Source: UBA6022 sp036382575
GTDB lineage: Bacteria > Patescibacteriota > Saccharimonadia > Saccharimonadales > Saccharimonadaceae
NCBI GenBank assembly: GCA_036382575.1
Contig: DASVHL010000073.1
Span: 34,052-98,051, forward strand
Direction: 5' to 3'
Length of the DNA stretch: 64,000 bases
The position numbers were made by a program, and so were the translations under genes. The stretch's first letter is position 1. Each line of letters begins with the position of its first letter. Below, piece by piece: positions 31,776 through 44,391 of the stretch. The notes under the pieces were generated by a model. That model searched no databases. It saw nothing but the letters and a program-made list of their open reading frames with translations, and had not been told where the DNA came from.

Positions 31776-33752
31776 ATGACTAAACAAAAAGTAGATGATG
31801 GCTCATACACTGGGTCACAAATTCAAGTTCTGGAAGGGCTTGAGCCGGTTCGCAAGCGACCGGGTATGTATATTGGTAGCACTGGCTACGATGGACTCCA
31901 CCATCTTATTAAGGAAATTGCCGATAACTCAATTGATGAGGCAATCGCTGGATACGCGAGTAAAATAACGGTTACCATCTTAGGTGATGGCGGTGTTCGC
32001 GTGACTGATGATGGTCGCGGTATTCCTGTCGACAAACATGAAAAAACAGGTAAGAGCACGCTTGAAACTGTCCTTACGGTCCTTCACGCCGGGGGTAAGT
32101 TTGGTGGCGGTGGCTACAAAGTCTCCTCAGGTCTTCATGGTGTAGGCTCAAGCGTTGTTAATGCACTCTCTAACGAATTAATCGCCGAAGTCTCTCTTAA
32201 TGGCAAGCTCTATCGCCAAGAATTTAAGAAGGGCGTAAGCCAGGGTGACATTAAGGTTATTGGCAAGTCGACTCAAACTGGTACGGCAATTACATTTTAT
32301 CCAGACGAAACCATTTTTAAAGAAACAGTCATCTTTGACTACAAATGGGTTGTTAATTACCTTCGTCACCAAGCCTACCTCACGAAGGGTATTTATGTAT
32401 CGGTCCGTGATGAGCGCACGAATGAGCGAGAAGCCTTTTACTTTGAGGGCGGCATCCAGAGCTACGTAAAGCACCTCAATATTGGTAAAGATGTCGTCAG
32501 TGATAATGTCTTTTATGTTGAACGCCAGGTCGAAGACTCAATGGTAGAAGTGGCAATCCAGTACAACGACACCTTTGTCGAAACAGTGAAGCCGTTTGCA
32601 AACAACGTGCTTACACCTGACGGAGGTACTCATGTGGTTGGTTTCCGATCAGCCCTTACGCGCGTCATTAATGACTACGCTCGTAAAAGCAGCCTTCTTA
32701 AGGAAAAAGAAGAGAATCTATCAGGTGAAGATATTCGTGAAGGTTTGACGGCTATTATTCTCGTGAAGCTGCCTGATCCACAATTCGAAGGTCAGACAAA
32801 GAACAAGCTGGGCAACCCAGAGGTTCGTCGCTACGTCGAACAGGTGATGAATGAATACTTTGCATATTATCTTGATGAAAATCCAGAAGTTGCTAAAAAG
32901 ATCGTTGGAAAAGCTCTGCTTGCCGCTCGTGCTCGCAAGGCTGCTCGTGCAGCACGTGATAATGTTCTTCGTAAGGGTGCACTCGATGGCATGGGACTAC
33001 CTGGAAAGCTTTGGGATTGTTCAAGCAAGAGTCCAGCTGAAAGTGAAATCTATATTGTAGAGGGCAACTCGGCTGCTGGCTCGGCCAAAGAAGGTCGCGA
33101 TAACCGCACCCAGGCGATTTTGCCACTTCGCGGTAAGGTCCTAAATACCGAACGCGCTCGTCTTGATAAGATGTTTGCGAACAAGGAAATTGTTGCTATG
33201 ATCCAGGCCTTCGGTGTTGGTATTGGTGAGCAGTTTGATGTTAATGGTCTTCGTTACCACAAGATTGTGATCATGACCGATGCCGATGTTGACGGTAGTC
33301 ACATCTCGACATTGCTTTTGACGTTCTTCTTCCGTTATATGCGCGAAGTGGTTGAGGGTGGCTATATCTATCTTGCAAAACCACCGCTCTACAGCATTAA
33401 CCGTGGCCAGAAAAAGCAATATGCCTATGGTGATCCTGAACGCGATAAAATCATTGAAGACATCATTGCTGAACGAAAAGCCCGCGGTGTTGTAATTAGT
33501 GACCAAGATGACGTACTAAAGCAAGCTGGCGTAACTATGTCACGCTTTAAGGGACTTGGTGAGATGGACGCGACCCAATTATGGGAAACAACTATGAATC
33601 CTGAAAATCGTGTACTGATTCAAGTTCGTGTCGAAGACGCTGAACGTGCTGACGCGATTTTCACTAAACTGATGGGCGATGAAGTATCTCTCCGTAAGAA
33701 CTTTATTCAATCCCGTGCAAAAGACTATGACCTAGAGGAGCTGGACGTATAA
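31776..33752 (+). CDS. gyrB: DNA gyrase subunit B
   Basis: A 658-residue type IIA topoisomerase ATPase subunit. The GHKL domain has LEPVRKRPGMYIGS, EIADNSIDEA (catalytic Glu and Mg-binding Asn), VTDDGRGIPVD and GGKFGGGGYKVSSGLHGVG. The TOPRIM domain has VEGNSAAGSAKEGRD and MTDADVDGSH. The TOPRIM Glu is kept, but the usual EGDSAGG reads EGNSAAG. It lacks the roughly 165-residue insert of enterobacterial GyrB. Its stop overlaps the gyrA ATG, giving tightly coupled synthesis of the A2B2 enzyme. Confidence 0.96.
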   Translation: MTKQKVDDGSYTGSQIQVLEGLEPVRKRPGMYIGSTGYDGLHHLIKEIADNSIDEAIAGYASKITVTILGDGGVRVTDDGRGIPVDKHEKTGKSTLETVLTVLHAGGKFGGGGYKVSSGLHGVGSSVVNALSNELIAEVSLNGKLYRQEFKKGVSQGDIKVIGKSTQTGTAITFYPDETIFKETVIFDYKWVVNYLRHQAYLTKGIYVSVRDERTNEREAFYFEGGIQSYVKHLNIGKDVVSDNVFYVERQVEDSMVEVAIQYNDTFVETVKPFANNVLTPDGGTHVVGFRSALTRVINDYARKSSLLKEKEENLSGEDIREGLTAIILVKLPDPQFEGQTKNKLGNPEVRRYVEQVMNEYFAYYLDENPEVAKKIVGKALLAARARKAARAARDNVLRKGALDGMGLPGKLWDCSSKSPAESEIYIVEGNSAAGSAKEGRDNRTQAILPLRGKVLNTERARLDKMFANKEIVAMIQAFGVGIGEQFDVNGLRYHKIVIMTDADVDGSHISTLLLTFFFRYMREVVEGGYIYLAKPPLYSINRGQKKQYAYGDPERDKIIEDIIAERKARGVVISDQDDVLKQAGVTMSRFKGLGEMDATQLWETTMNPENRVLIQVRVEDAERADAIFTKLMGDEVSLRKNFIQSRAKDYDLEELDV

Positions 33753-36265
33753 TGGACGACGAAACTATATTGCCAAACGAAGAAATTCTAGATGCTGGTA
33801 TTCCCGAACCGGTAAAGGGTATCGAAAATCTGACACTTGAGAATGTCATGGAAGACAGTTTCATGAAGTATTCGATGAGCGTTATTATCGATCGTGCATT
33901 GCCTGATGTTCGTGATGGTCTCAAGCCAGTGCACCGACGCATTATGCACACAATGAACCGCGACGGTCTGCGTGCCGGATCTAAGTTCCGTAAGAGCGCG
34001 ACGGTCGTCGGTTCGGTGATGGGTGACTTCCACCCGCACGGTGACTCTTCGATTTACGACGCGATGGTCCGCTTGGCACAGCCGTGGGCACTACGTTATC
34101 CAATGGTCGAAGGCCAGGGTAACTTTGGTTCAATGGATGGCGACCCGGCGGCCGCTTATCGATATACCGAAGCTCGCTTACAGAAGATTGCTGATGAGAT
34201 GGTTGCTGATATCGAAAAAGAAACCGTTGATTTTCGTGATAACTATGATGGTTCCAAGCAAGAGCCAGTTGTGTTGCCGGCTAAGGTGCCAAACCTTCTT
34301 TTGAATGGTCAGATTGGTATCGCTGTCGGTATGGCAACGAATATTCCACCACATAACCTCGGCGAGCTAGTGGATGCCTCGATTGAATTGATAGATAATG
34401 AACATGTCACTCTGGATGATCTGCTAAAGCACGTTAAGGGTCCGGACTTCCCGACAGGTGCCATTGTCTACGGCGGTGCACCGATGAAGCAGGCGTATCA
34501 AACTGGACGTGGTAGCGTCATGGTGCGTGCGGTGGCTAATATCGAAGAGACTAAAAAGGGCCGTCATCAAATTGTTGTAACCGAAGTACCATATGGTGTA
34601 AATAAAGCAACGCTTATTGAGAAAATTGCTGAATTGGTAAAAGATAAAAAAATTACAACAATTAGCGACCTCCGTGATGAGACTGCTCGCGGCAAGGTTC
34701 GCGTGGTAATTGAACTAAAGAAAGACTCATACCCAAAGAAAGTTCTTAACCAGCTTTACAAGTTAACCGCACTGCAAACAAGTTTTCATTACAACATGTT
34801 GGCATTGATTGACGGTATCCAGCCCCGTATTCTTGGGCTCCATGAAATGCTGAGCGAGTTTATTAAACACCGCCAACAGGTAGTTCGTCGCCGCACTGAA
34901 TTTGAACTTCGTAAAGCTAGGGAACGTGCGCATATTCTCGAAGGTTATAAGATCGCACTCGACCATATCGATGAGGTTATTAAGACGATTCGTGCCAGCA
35001 AGACAACAGAAATTGCCGAAGCGGCGTTGATTGAGAAGTTTAAGCTATCTGAAATTCAAGCCAAGGCGATTTTGGCCATGCAGCTCCGTCGCCTTACCGG
35101 CCTAGAACGTGACGCGATCGAGAACGAGCTCAATGAACTTCTTAAGCTTATCGAAAAACTCGAAGGTATCTTGGCTGACGAGAAAGAAATTCTTAAGGTC
35201 ATTAAGACTGAACTTCTTGAAATGAAAGAGAAGTACGGTGACGAGCGTCGCAGCCAGATCATTAATCATGAGCTTGGTAAGTTCAGTGACGAAGAACTGA
35301 TTCCGGAAGAGGAATCTGTCATCCTACTAACAACCGAGAACTACATTAAGCGCACGCTTGTTAGTGAATATCGTCGTCAAAACCGTGGCGGCAAAGGTAA
35401 GCGCGGCATGACCACTAAGGAAGAGGATGTGATTGATCAGTTGGTTCCAGCAAGCACGCATGATTACCTTCTGTTCTTTACAAACAAGGGGCGCATTTTC
35501 CGCTTGAAAGCCTACGAAGTGCCAGCGGCAAGCCTTGCCGCTAAGGGTGTGGCTGCGGTTAACCTCTTGCAACTACAGCCGGAAGAGAAGATTACGTCGA
35601 TTATTCGCCATGCCAAAGATGCTAACGACGAAGGTTATCTCTTTATGGCAACGATCAAGGGAACTGTTAAGAAGACTCCTCTTAAAGATTATGCCAACAT
35701 TCGTACTAACGGTTTGATTGCTATCAAATTGGATGACGGCGATGAACTGCGATGGATCAAGAAGACAACTGGTCAGAATGATGTGATTGTTTCAACCTCA
35801 GCTGGACAGGCAGTTCGCTTTAACGAGACCGAGACACGGCCAATGGGACGAACAGCCCGTGGCGTCCGTGGTGTTCGCCTACGACCGAATGACCGTGTGG
35901 TGGGTATGGACATTGTTAATAACGACGATGAAAAACTTCTGGTTATTAGTGTTAATGGCTACGGTAAGATGACGAAAGTATCGAACTTCCCGAGTCATAA
36001 ACGTGGTGGTGTCGGTATCAAGGCTGGGGTTGTGACTGCTAAGACAGGTCCAATCATCGCTGTGCGAACACTCGAGGCTGATGCCAGTGAGGTTCTGATG
36101 ATTTCAGACAAGGGTCAGACAATTCGTGTTGGGCTAAAGGATATTCCAACTCTTGGCCGCACAACGCAGGGTGTCCGCGTGATGCGTCTACGCGAAGGCG
36201 ACGAAGTTTCGTCATTAGGCCTGATGCCTGAGCAGGCGGCCGCTGAAGATGAAGAGGAAGTCTAG
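33752..36265 (+). CDS. gyrA: DNA gyrase subunit A
   Basis: An 837-residue breakage-reunion subunit. The winged-helix region has FRKSATVVGSVMGDFHPHGD and the active-site Tyr in AAAYRYTEARL. A coiled-coil tower follows (about 365-480). The C-terminal beta-pinwheel carries QNRGGKG (about residue 546), a close match to the GyrA box QRRGGKG needed for DNA wrapping and supercoiling, so this is gyrase rather than topoisomerase IV. The Ser/Asp quinolone-pocket positions read GDS, with the Asp-Ser pair of most sensitive enzymes. Confidence 0.97.
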   Translation: MDDETILPNEEILDAGIPEPVKGIENLTLENVMEDSFMKYSMSVIIDRALPDVRDGLKPVHRRIMHTMNRDGLRAGSKFRKSATVVGSVMGDFHPHGDSSIYDAMVRLAQPWALRYPMVEGQGNFGSMDGDPAAAYRYTEARLQKIADEMVADIEKETVDFRDNYDGSKQEPVVLPAKVPNLLLNGQIGIAVGMATNIPPHNLGELVDASIELIDNEHVTLDDLLKHVKGPDFPTGAIVYGGAPMKQAYQTGRGSVMVRAVANIEETKKGRHQIVVTEVPYGVNKATLIEKIAELVKDKKITTISDLRDETARGKVRVVIELKKDSYPKKVLNQLYKLTALQTSFHYNMLALIDGIQPRILGLHEMLSEFIKHRQQVVRRRTEFELRKARERAHILEGYKIALDHIDEVIKTIRASKTTEIAEAALIEKFKLSEIQAKAILAMQLRRLTGLERDAIENELNELLKLIEKLEGILADEKEILKVIKTELLEMKEKYGDERRSQIINHELGKFSDEELIPEEESVILLTTENYIKRTLVSEYRRQNRGGKGKRGMTTKEEDVIDQLVPASTHDYLLFFTNKGRIFRLKAYEVPAASLAAKGVAAVNLLQLQPEEKITSIIRHAKDANDEGYLFMATIKGTVKKTPLKDYANIRTNGLIAIKLDDGDELRWIKKTTGQNDVIVSTSAGQAVRFNETETRPMGRTARGVRGVRLRPNDRVVGMDIVNNDDEKLLVISVNGYGKMTKVSNFPSHKRGGVGIKAGVVTAKTGPIIAVRTLEADASEVLMISDKGQTIRVGLKDIPTLGRTTQGVRVMRLREGDEVSSLGLMPEQAAAEDEEEV

Positions 36266-36269
36266 TCGG

Positions 36270-36701
36270 ATGGACTCTGTATCTCCATATCTTATCGCAA
36301 TTTTCCTTGCCTGGGTGACCGGGCAAGGAGCGAAGTATGTGATTTTGGTTGCGAAACATCGCAGCTTTAATCATTTCCGGCAGCTCTATCTATCAGGCAA
36401 TATGCCAAGCGCGCATAGCGCAACGGTCGTGTCCGTCCTGACATTAATTGGGCTATATGAAGGTCTTAACTCTGCTATTTTCGGCTTGGCAGCACTTGTT
36501 GCTGGTATCGTCATGTACGATGCTGTCATGGTGCGACGTTCATCGGGTGAGCAGGGAGCAGCACTCCAGGCGCTTATCCGTGAGCAGAAAAGTAAGGTTG
36601 GATTGCCGCGTGCTGCCAAGGGCCACACTCCGTTAGAGGTACTGGTTGGGGCGCTTTTAGGCCTCGCAATTGGCCTAGTTGTGTTTTTAGCTACAAAATA
36701 G
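36270..36701 (+). CDS. Divergent PAP2 family protein (DUF212)
   Basis: A 143-residue membrane protein of the acid-phosphatase/vanadium-dependent haloperoxidase-related family: YLIAIFLAWVTGQGAKY, GNMPSAHSATVVSV, VMYDAVMVRRSSGEQ and a closing GHTPLEVLVGALLGLAIG. These match PAP2-like active-site segments, including the PSAHS and GHTPxE motifs. It probably acts on a lipid phosphate; the substrate is unknown. It starts 4 nt after gyrA with GAGGAAG before the ATG; an earlier in-frame ATG at 36249 lacks such a site. Probably in the gyr operon. Confidence 0.88.
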   Translation: MDSVSPYLIAIFLAWVTGQGAKYVILVAKHRSFNHFRQLYLSGNMPSAHSATVVSVLTLIGLYEGLNSAIFGLAALVAGIVMYDAVMVRRSSGEQGAALQALIREQKSKVGLPRAAKGHTPLEVLVGALLGLAIGLVVFLATK

Positions 36702-36714
36702 TTTCAAATAACCC

Positions 36715-36744
36715 TTGACCATAGCATCGTTCGTGCGGTATGAT
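36715..36744 (+). promoter_or_regulatory. rrn promoter P1 (16S)
   Basis: TTGACC (36715-36720), an 18-nt spacer and TATGAT (36739-36744). It lies about 140 nt before the 16S. A second match, TTGACA (36809-36814), 17 nt and TATCAT (36832-36837), lies downstream but overlaps the 16S processing stem. Confidence 0.65.
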
Positions 36745-36806
36745 TACTAAAGTCTGGTCGCAAGAAGCGCGATAAACAACTGTGGAGTTGAACAGATGAA
36801 ATTGAA

Positions 36807-36843
36807 CTTTGACAATTTAGTTGTACATATATATCATCGTCAG
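36807..36843 (+). other. 5' arm of the 16S precursor processing stem
   Basis: This arm pairs with 38499-38534 over about 33 positions, enclosing the whole 16S. Such stems are normally cut by RNase III. Confidence 0.75.
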
Positions 36844-36887
36844 TCTATATTTTATATAGATGCAATGACTTTTAAGTCATTCATTTT

Positions 36888-38365
<1,478 letters not shown>

Positions 38366-38498
38366 TAGGGAGAGTTATGCCAGAGAAACGAGTAATCTTT
38401 CTCTGAAGCTAGGTCGGTCCTGTTGTTGTGATGAGCTTACACAATGACATCGTTCCAATTTATTGGAACAGGACTAAGTTCAAAAAACACTTATAGTG

Positions 38499-38534
38499 CT
38501 GACGTTGATATATTGTACAACCAAATTGTTAAAG
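38499..38534 (+). other. 3' arm of the 16S precursor processing stem
   Basis: Complements 36807-36843 with a few mismatches and G-T pairs; it lies directly before the terminator of the 16S unit. Confidence 0.75.
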
Positions 38535-38566
38535 AAAAGACCTTCGGAGTAATCCGAAGGTCTTTT
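38535..38566 (+). terminator. Terminator of the 16S transcription unit
   Basis: AAAAGACCTTCGGA / TCCGAAGGTCTTTT with a GTAA loop. It isolates the 16S from the tRNAs and 23S; it may also serve the opposing gene at 38589-38822. Confidence 0.9.
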
Positions 38567-38588
38567 GTTAGTTGCTATTTATTTTGTC

Positions 38589-38822
38589 TTAACGTCCCGG
38601 GAAGAGAAGACTAAAGAACCAGGTGAGGATCATGGTGTGGAGGTTGACCATAACGACAAGTCCAAGAGCACAAGTGATGAAGGCCCATAGCTTATAGCGG
38701 TCATAGCTACCAATGCCAGATCCAAAGTTGTCTGCTACCCACTGATGCCAGCGGACAAACGCTACGCCAGCGATCAAAATTAGAAGGCCGACAAAGAATG
38801 TTCCGATATTAAATTCATACAT
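38589..38822 (-). CDS. Small membrane protein (77 residues), unknown
   Basis: A 77-residue protein with two hydrophobic helices (about 6-24 and 46-70) joined by a polar loop WHQWVADNFGSGIGSYDRYK. No family recognised. On the minus strand TATAAT ends 7 nt before the ATG, giving a leaderless mRNA. It is encoded against the rRNA direction, between the 16S terminator and the tRNA cluster, which is uncommon for a ribosomal spacer. Clear promoter and membrane pattern support it as real. Confidence 0.72.
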   Translation of the reverse strand: MYEFNIGTFFVGLLILIAGVAFVRWHQWVADNFGSGIGSYDRYKLWAFITCALGLVVMVNLHTMILTWFFSLLFPGR

Positions 38823-38838
38823 GGGGCTTATTATACTC

Positions 38839-38867
38839 TTGCCACCAGAGTTAATCTACGATAAAAT
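38839..38867 (+). promoter_or_regulatory. Promoter of the tRNA-Ala/Val/Ile cluster
   Basis: TTGCCA (38839-38844), a 17-nt spacer and TAAAAT (38862-38867), about 18 nt before tRNA-Ala. Confidence 0.7.
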
Positions 38868-38885
38868 AAGTAAGTTCACTTGTAA

Positions 38886-38962
38886 GGGGATATAGCTCAG
38901 TTGGCTAGAGCACCTGCTTTGCAAGCAGGGGGTCCAGGGTTCGAGTCCCTGTATCTCCACCA
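38886..38962 (+). tRNA. tRNA-Ala (anticodon TGC)
   Basis: Acceptor GGGGATA/TATCTCC, anticodon loop TTTGCAA (TGC), T-loop TTCGAGT, encoded CCA; 77 nt. Confidence 0.96.
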
Positions 38963-39029
38963 TATGGGGTGAACCAGGCGAAAGTCTGGAACACTCCACC
39001 AAGAACGTACCTTATCAGATCATGGACGC

Positions 39030-39106
39030 GGGCGCTTAGCTCAGTTGGCTAGAGCACCTCGTTTACACCGAGGGGGTCGGGGGTTCGAGCCCCTCAGCGC
39101 CCACCA
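39030..39106 (+). tRNA. tRNA-Val (anticodon TAC)
   Basis: Acceptor GGGCGCT/AGCGCCC, anticodon loop TTTACAC (TAC), T-loop TTCGAGC, encoded CCA; 77 nt. Confidence 0.96.
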
Positions 39107-39124
39107 TGAATTGATATTACAATT

Positions 39125-39239
39125 AAGCATTTTCTGAATTATGGGCGATTAGCTCAGCTGGTTAGAGCGCGTCACTGATAATGACGAGGTCGGAGGTTCA
39201 AGTCCCTCATCGCCCACCAATTCAGAGAGTGCTTTTTTG
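39125..39239 (+). terminator. Flanking 16-bp stem around tRNA-Ile ending in T6
   Basis: AAGCATTTTCTGAATT (39125-39140) pairs over all 16 positions (some G-T) with AATTCAGAGAGTGCTT (39219-39234), followed by more T. It probably ends the tRNA cluster transcript and may guide tRNA-Ile processing. Confidence 0.6.
39143..39219 (+). tRNA. tRNA-Ile (anticodon GAT)
   Basis: Acceptor GGGCGAT/ATCGCCC, anticodon loop CTGATAA (GAT), T-loop TTCAAGT, encoded CCA; 77 nt. The gene is wrapped by a 16-bp stem formed by its flanks. Confidence 0.96.
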
Positions 39240-39250
39240 TTTGGCAAAAA

Positions 39251-40294
39251 TTAGTGTACGACAGGTGTTCGTAAGTGATGCTCTGCAAGATTAGCGATTG
39301 TTCCTAGCGAGTGAGGTAGGGCATGATGATGACCTTTGAGTTTATCTCGTATGGTTGGAAAGATCTCTGTAAATCGGATCGAAACGTGCCCCAGCTGTTG
39401 AGCTGTGTAGAGATTGGCTTCATGGCGGGCGACGACACTTTCGTTGGCGCGCCAGATATTAATTGATCCTTCTGTCAGGCGAGTGGTCTTGCCGCTTTCG
39501 TCGACTGCTTGAACGAGACTACTTGCGAAGCCCTTCTTTAGGCCCAGAGGTAATATTGCCTTTAGCATCAAGCTTTGGCGGCGGTTTAAGCTGGCAATTG
39601 CTTTACGGTCATCGTTGTCACCTTCCCAATCAGAGAGAAGTGTTTTTGATAAACCGTTTTCTTGATTCTCGGTAGTAAGGTAGCGGTCTGTATATTGTGC
39701 TTCCTTGTCTATATTATGAGCGAGATCGCGTAATTTGTAGCCCTGGTCATTAACGGCTTCGATAAGATCAATTCGAGGGATGATGATCTGTTTGTCTGGA
39801 AAATGCTGTTGGGCTAGTACCTTTGCCATTGTTGCTGCTGCCCATGCACCCATGGAGTAGCCCATTAAGCGAAGCTCCTGTCCGTCTTCAAGATCAAGAA
39901 TATTATCGATAGCATCGAGCTGAATTTTCGCTAGTGGATCAAAGTCACCTCTAGCTACCGTAAATAGCTGAGGGAGAGATGGTTTGCCAGTTCTGGTGGC
40001 AAAAGGGTTGGCTGTATCCATACTCACCCCTGGTGTTTCGACATATACGACACGTGCATTCATTCGTGCAGCAAGTACTTCTGTGCGGGCCCGCTCTAAT
40101 GTATCTGCGCGCGAGGCGAATGAGGCTGGCCATATGATAGTTTCTCCTTCTTGGTCAGATGGGCGACCGTCGGCAACGATTAGGCGGAGTGTTTGTTTGT
40201 TGGGAGAGGTGTAGGTGTCAGTGCGTGTCGTGACATGATCTGTAGATAGGTTAGCATTCCTATGATCAAGCTCGATAGTCTTCAGCCGATTCAT
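39251..40294 (-). CDS. Alpha/beta-hydrolase-like protein
   Basis: A 347-residue protein with an alpha/beta-hydrolase core: RLIVADGRPSDQEGETIIWPASFASRAD near the start and the nucleophile elbow LMGYSMGAWAAA (Gly-x-Ser-x-Gly, Ser near residue 142). The Gly before the Ser and the small residues after it fit a functional elbow. The acid and His are not assigned with confidence (C-terminal HHH and H residues are candidates). The start at 40294 follows TATTAT by 6 nt on the minus strand. It lies between the tRNA cluster and the 23S, opposing rRNA transcription. Substrate unknown. Confidence 0.75.
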   Translation of the reverse strand: MNRLKTIELDHRNANLSTDHVTTRTDTYTSPNKQTLRLIVADGRPSDQEGETIIWPASFASRADTLERARTEVLAARMNARVVYVETPGVSMDTANPFATRTGKPSLPQLFTVARGDFDPLAKIQLDAIDNILDLEDGQELRLMGYSMGAWAAATMAKVLAQQHFPDKQIIIPRIDLIEAVNDQGYKLRDLAHNIDKEAQYTDRYLTTENQENGLSKTLLSDWEGDNDDRKAIASLNRRQSLMLKAILPLGLKKGFASSLVQAVDESGKTTRLTEGSINIWRANESVVARHEANLYTAQQLGHVSIRFTEIFPTIRDKLKGHHHALPHSLGTIANLAEHHLRTPVVH

Positions 40295-40309
40295 ATCGGA
40301 ATAATACAC

Positions 40310-40722
40310 CTTTTATATCAAAAAGTCAGCAACCATAATAAGTATAATCATCAGAGGTCCAGGAGTTTAAGGGGTGGATTAGGAATAATGACTATTTTTT
40401 ATAAATAACTCTTGCAAAAACAACTTCGGTCGAGTATAGTTAAAAGAAGTTAAGCGAATGTTCAATTGAACCTCTGGCGATGTGTGATAAATAAGCAAAT
40501 CGTAAGAGGTTTTATTTATTGCAAAAAATACAGCAAAAACCACTTTACAGCGAGTAAGACGAAGTGGTACGATGGGAAAGCTTGAGTGCAGACGAGGTGT
40601 TATCGGAAACGATAAATCGAAATGTGCCCTCAAGAATGTGAGAACACAGTTTTTTAACAATTTGGATGTAAGAAAGAAAATTTTTTAAAGATTGACGGCA
40701 GTAATTGTAATAAATGGTTATT

Positions 40723-40746
<24 letters not shown>
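40310..40746 (+). promoter_or_regulatory. Promoter and leader of the 23S-5S unit
   Basis: TTGCAA (40412-40417), a 17-nt spacer and TATAGT (40435-40440) would start transcription near 40447, leaving a leader of about 300 nt. The last part, ACCAATTACTAGTTAAGTC (40723-40741), pairs perfectly over 19 bp with 44010-44028 to form the 23S processing stem. The rest of the stretch shows no gene; a short hairpin TTCAATTGAA lies near 40461. Promoter use is inferred. Confidence 0.55.
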
Positions 40747-44028
<3,282 letters not shown>

Positions 44029-44159
44029 GTTAATCACCAATGTCAATCAATGAAAATTTCAACGATTACATCCAAACCCGTGTCCAATGTTTTGGACATC
44101 GAAGCAAGGTTTTGACCCACTGATCTCTTTATATCAGCGCAAAGCGTCTAAAACCTTAC

Positions 44160-44268
44160 TTCGGTGCCCATGGCGCTGAGGAAATACCTGTTCTCATTCC
44201 GAACACAGAAGTCAAGCTCAGCAGCGGCGATTATACTGCCAAAAGTGGGAAACTAGCACGGTGCCGAA
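44160..44268 (+). rRNA. rrf: 5S ribosomal RNA
   Basis: About 109 nt. Helix I is TTCGGTGCC/GGTGCCGAA; loop A and helix II-III segments (CCGAACACAGAAGTCAAGC) are conserved. It follows the 23S by about 200 nt and precedes a terminator. Confidence 0.93.
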
Positions 44269-44277
44269 TTATAAAGA

Positions 44278-44303
44278 GACCATCCTAATAGGGTGGTCTT
44301 TTT
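44278..44303 (+). terminator. Terminator of the 23S-5S unit
   Basis: GACCATCC / GGGTGGTC with a 5-nt loop followed by T5. Confidence 0.88.
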
Positions 44304-44391
44304 CTTTGTTGTATAATCCTTATGCTGCCTACCTCTGTTATGTCATGAGCTCATCATACTAACCATAAGTAGCATGGTAAAATAGAGGAGT

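Noticed and set aside
36249..36269. Start of the DUF212 gene at ATG 36249
   Set aside because: No ribosome-binding site there, and the next in-frame ATG after the gyrA stop has GAGGAAG upstream.
36809..36837. TTGACA-17-TATCAT as a definite second rrn promoter
   Set aside because: The match is good but the same bases form the 5' arm of the 16S processing stem, which explains their conservation; not listed as a separate promoter.
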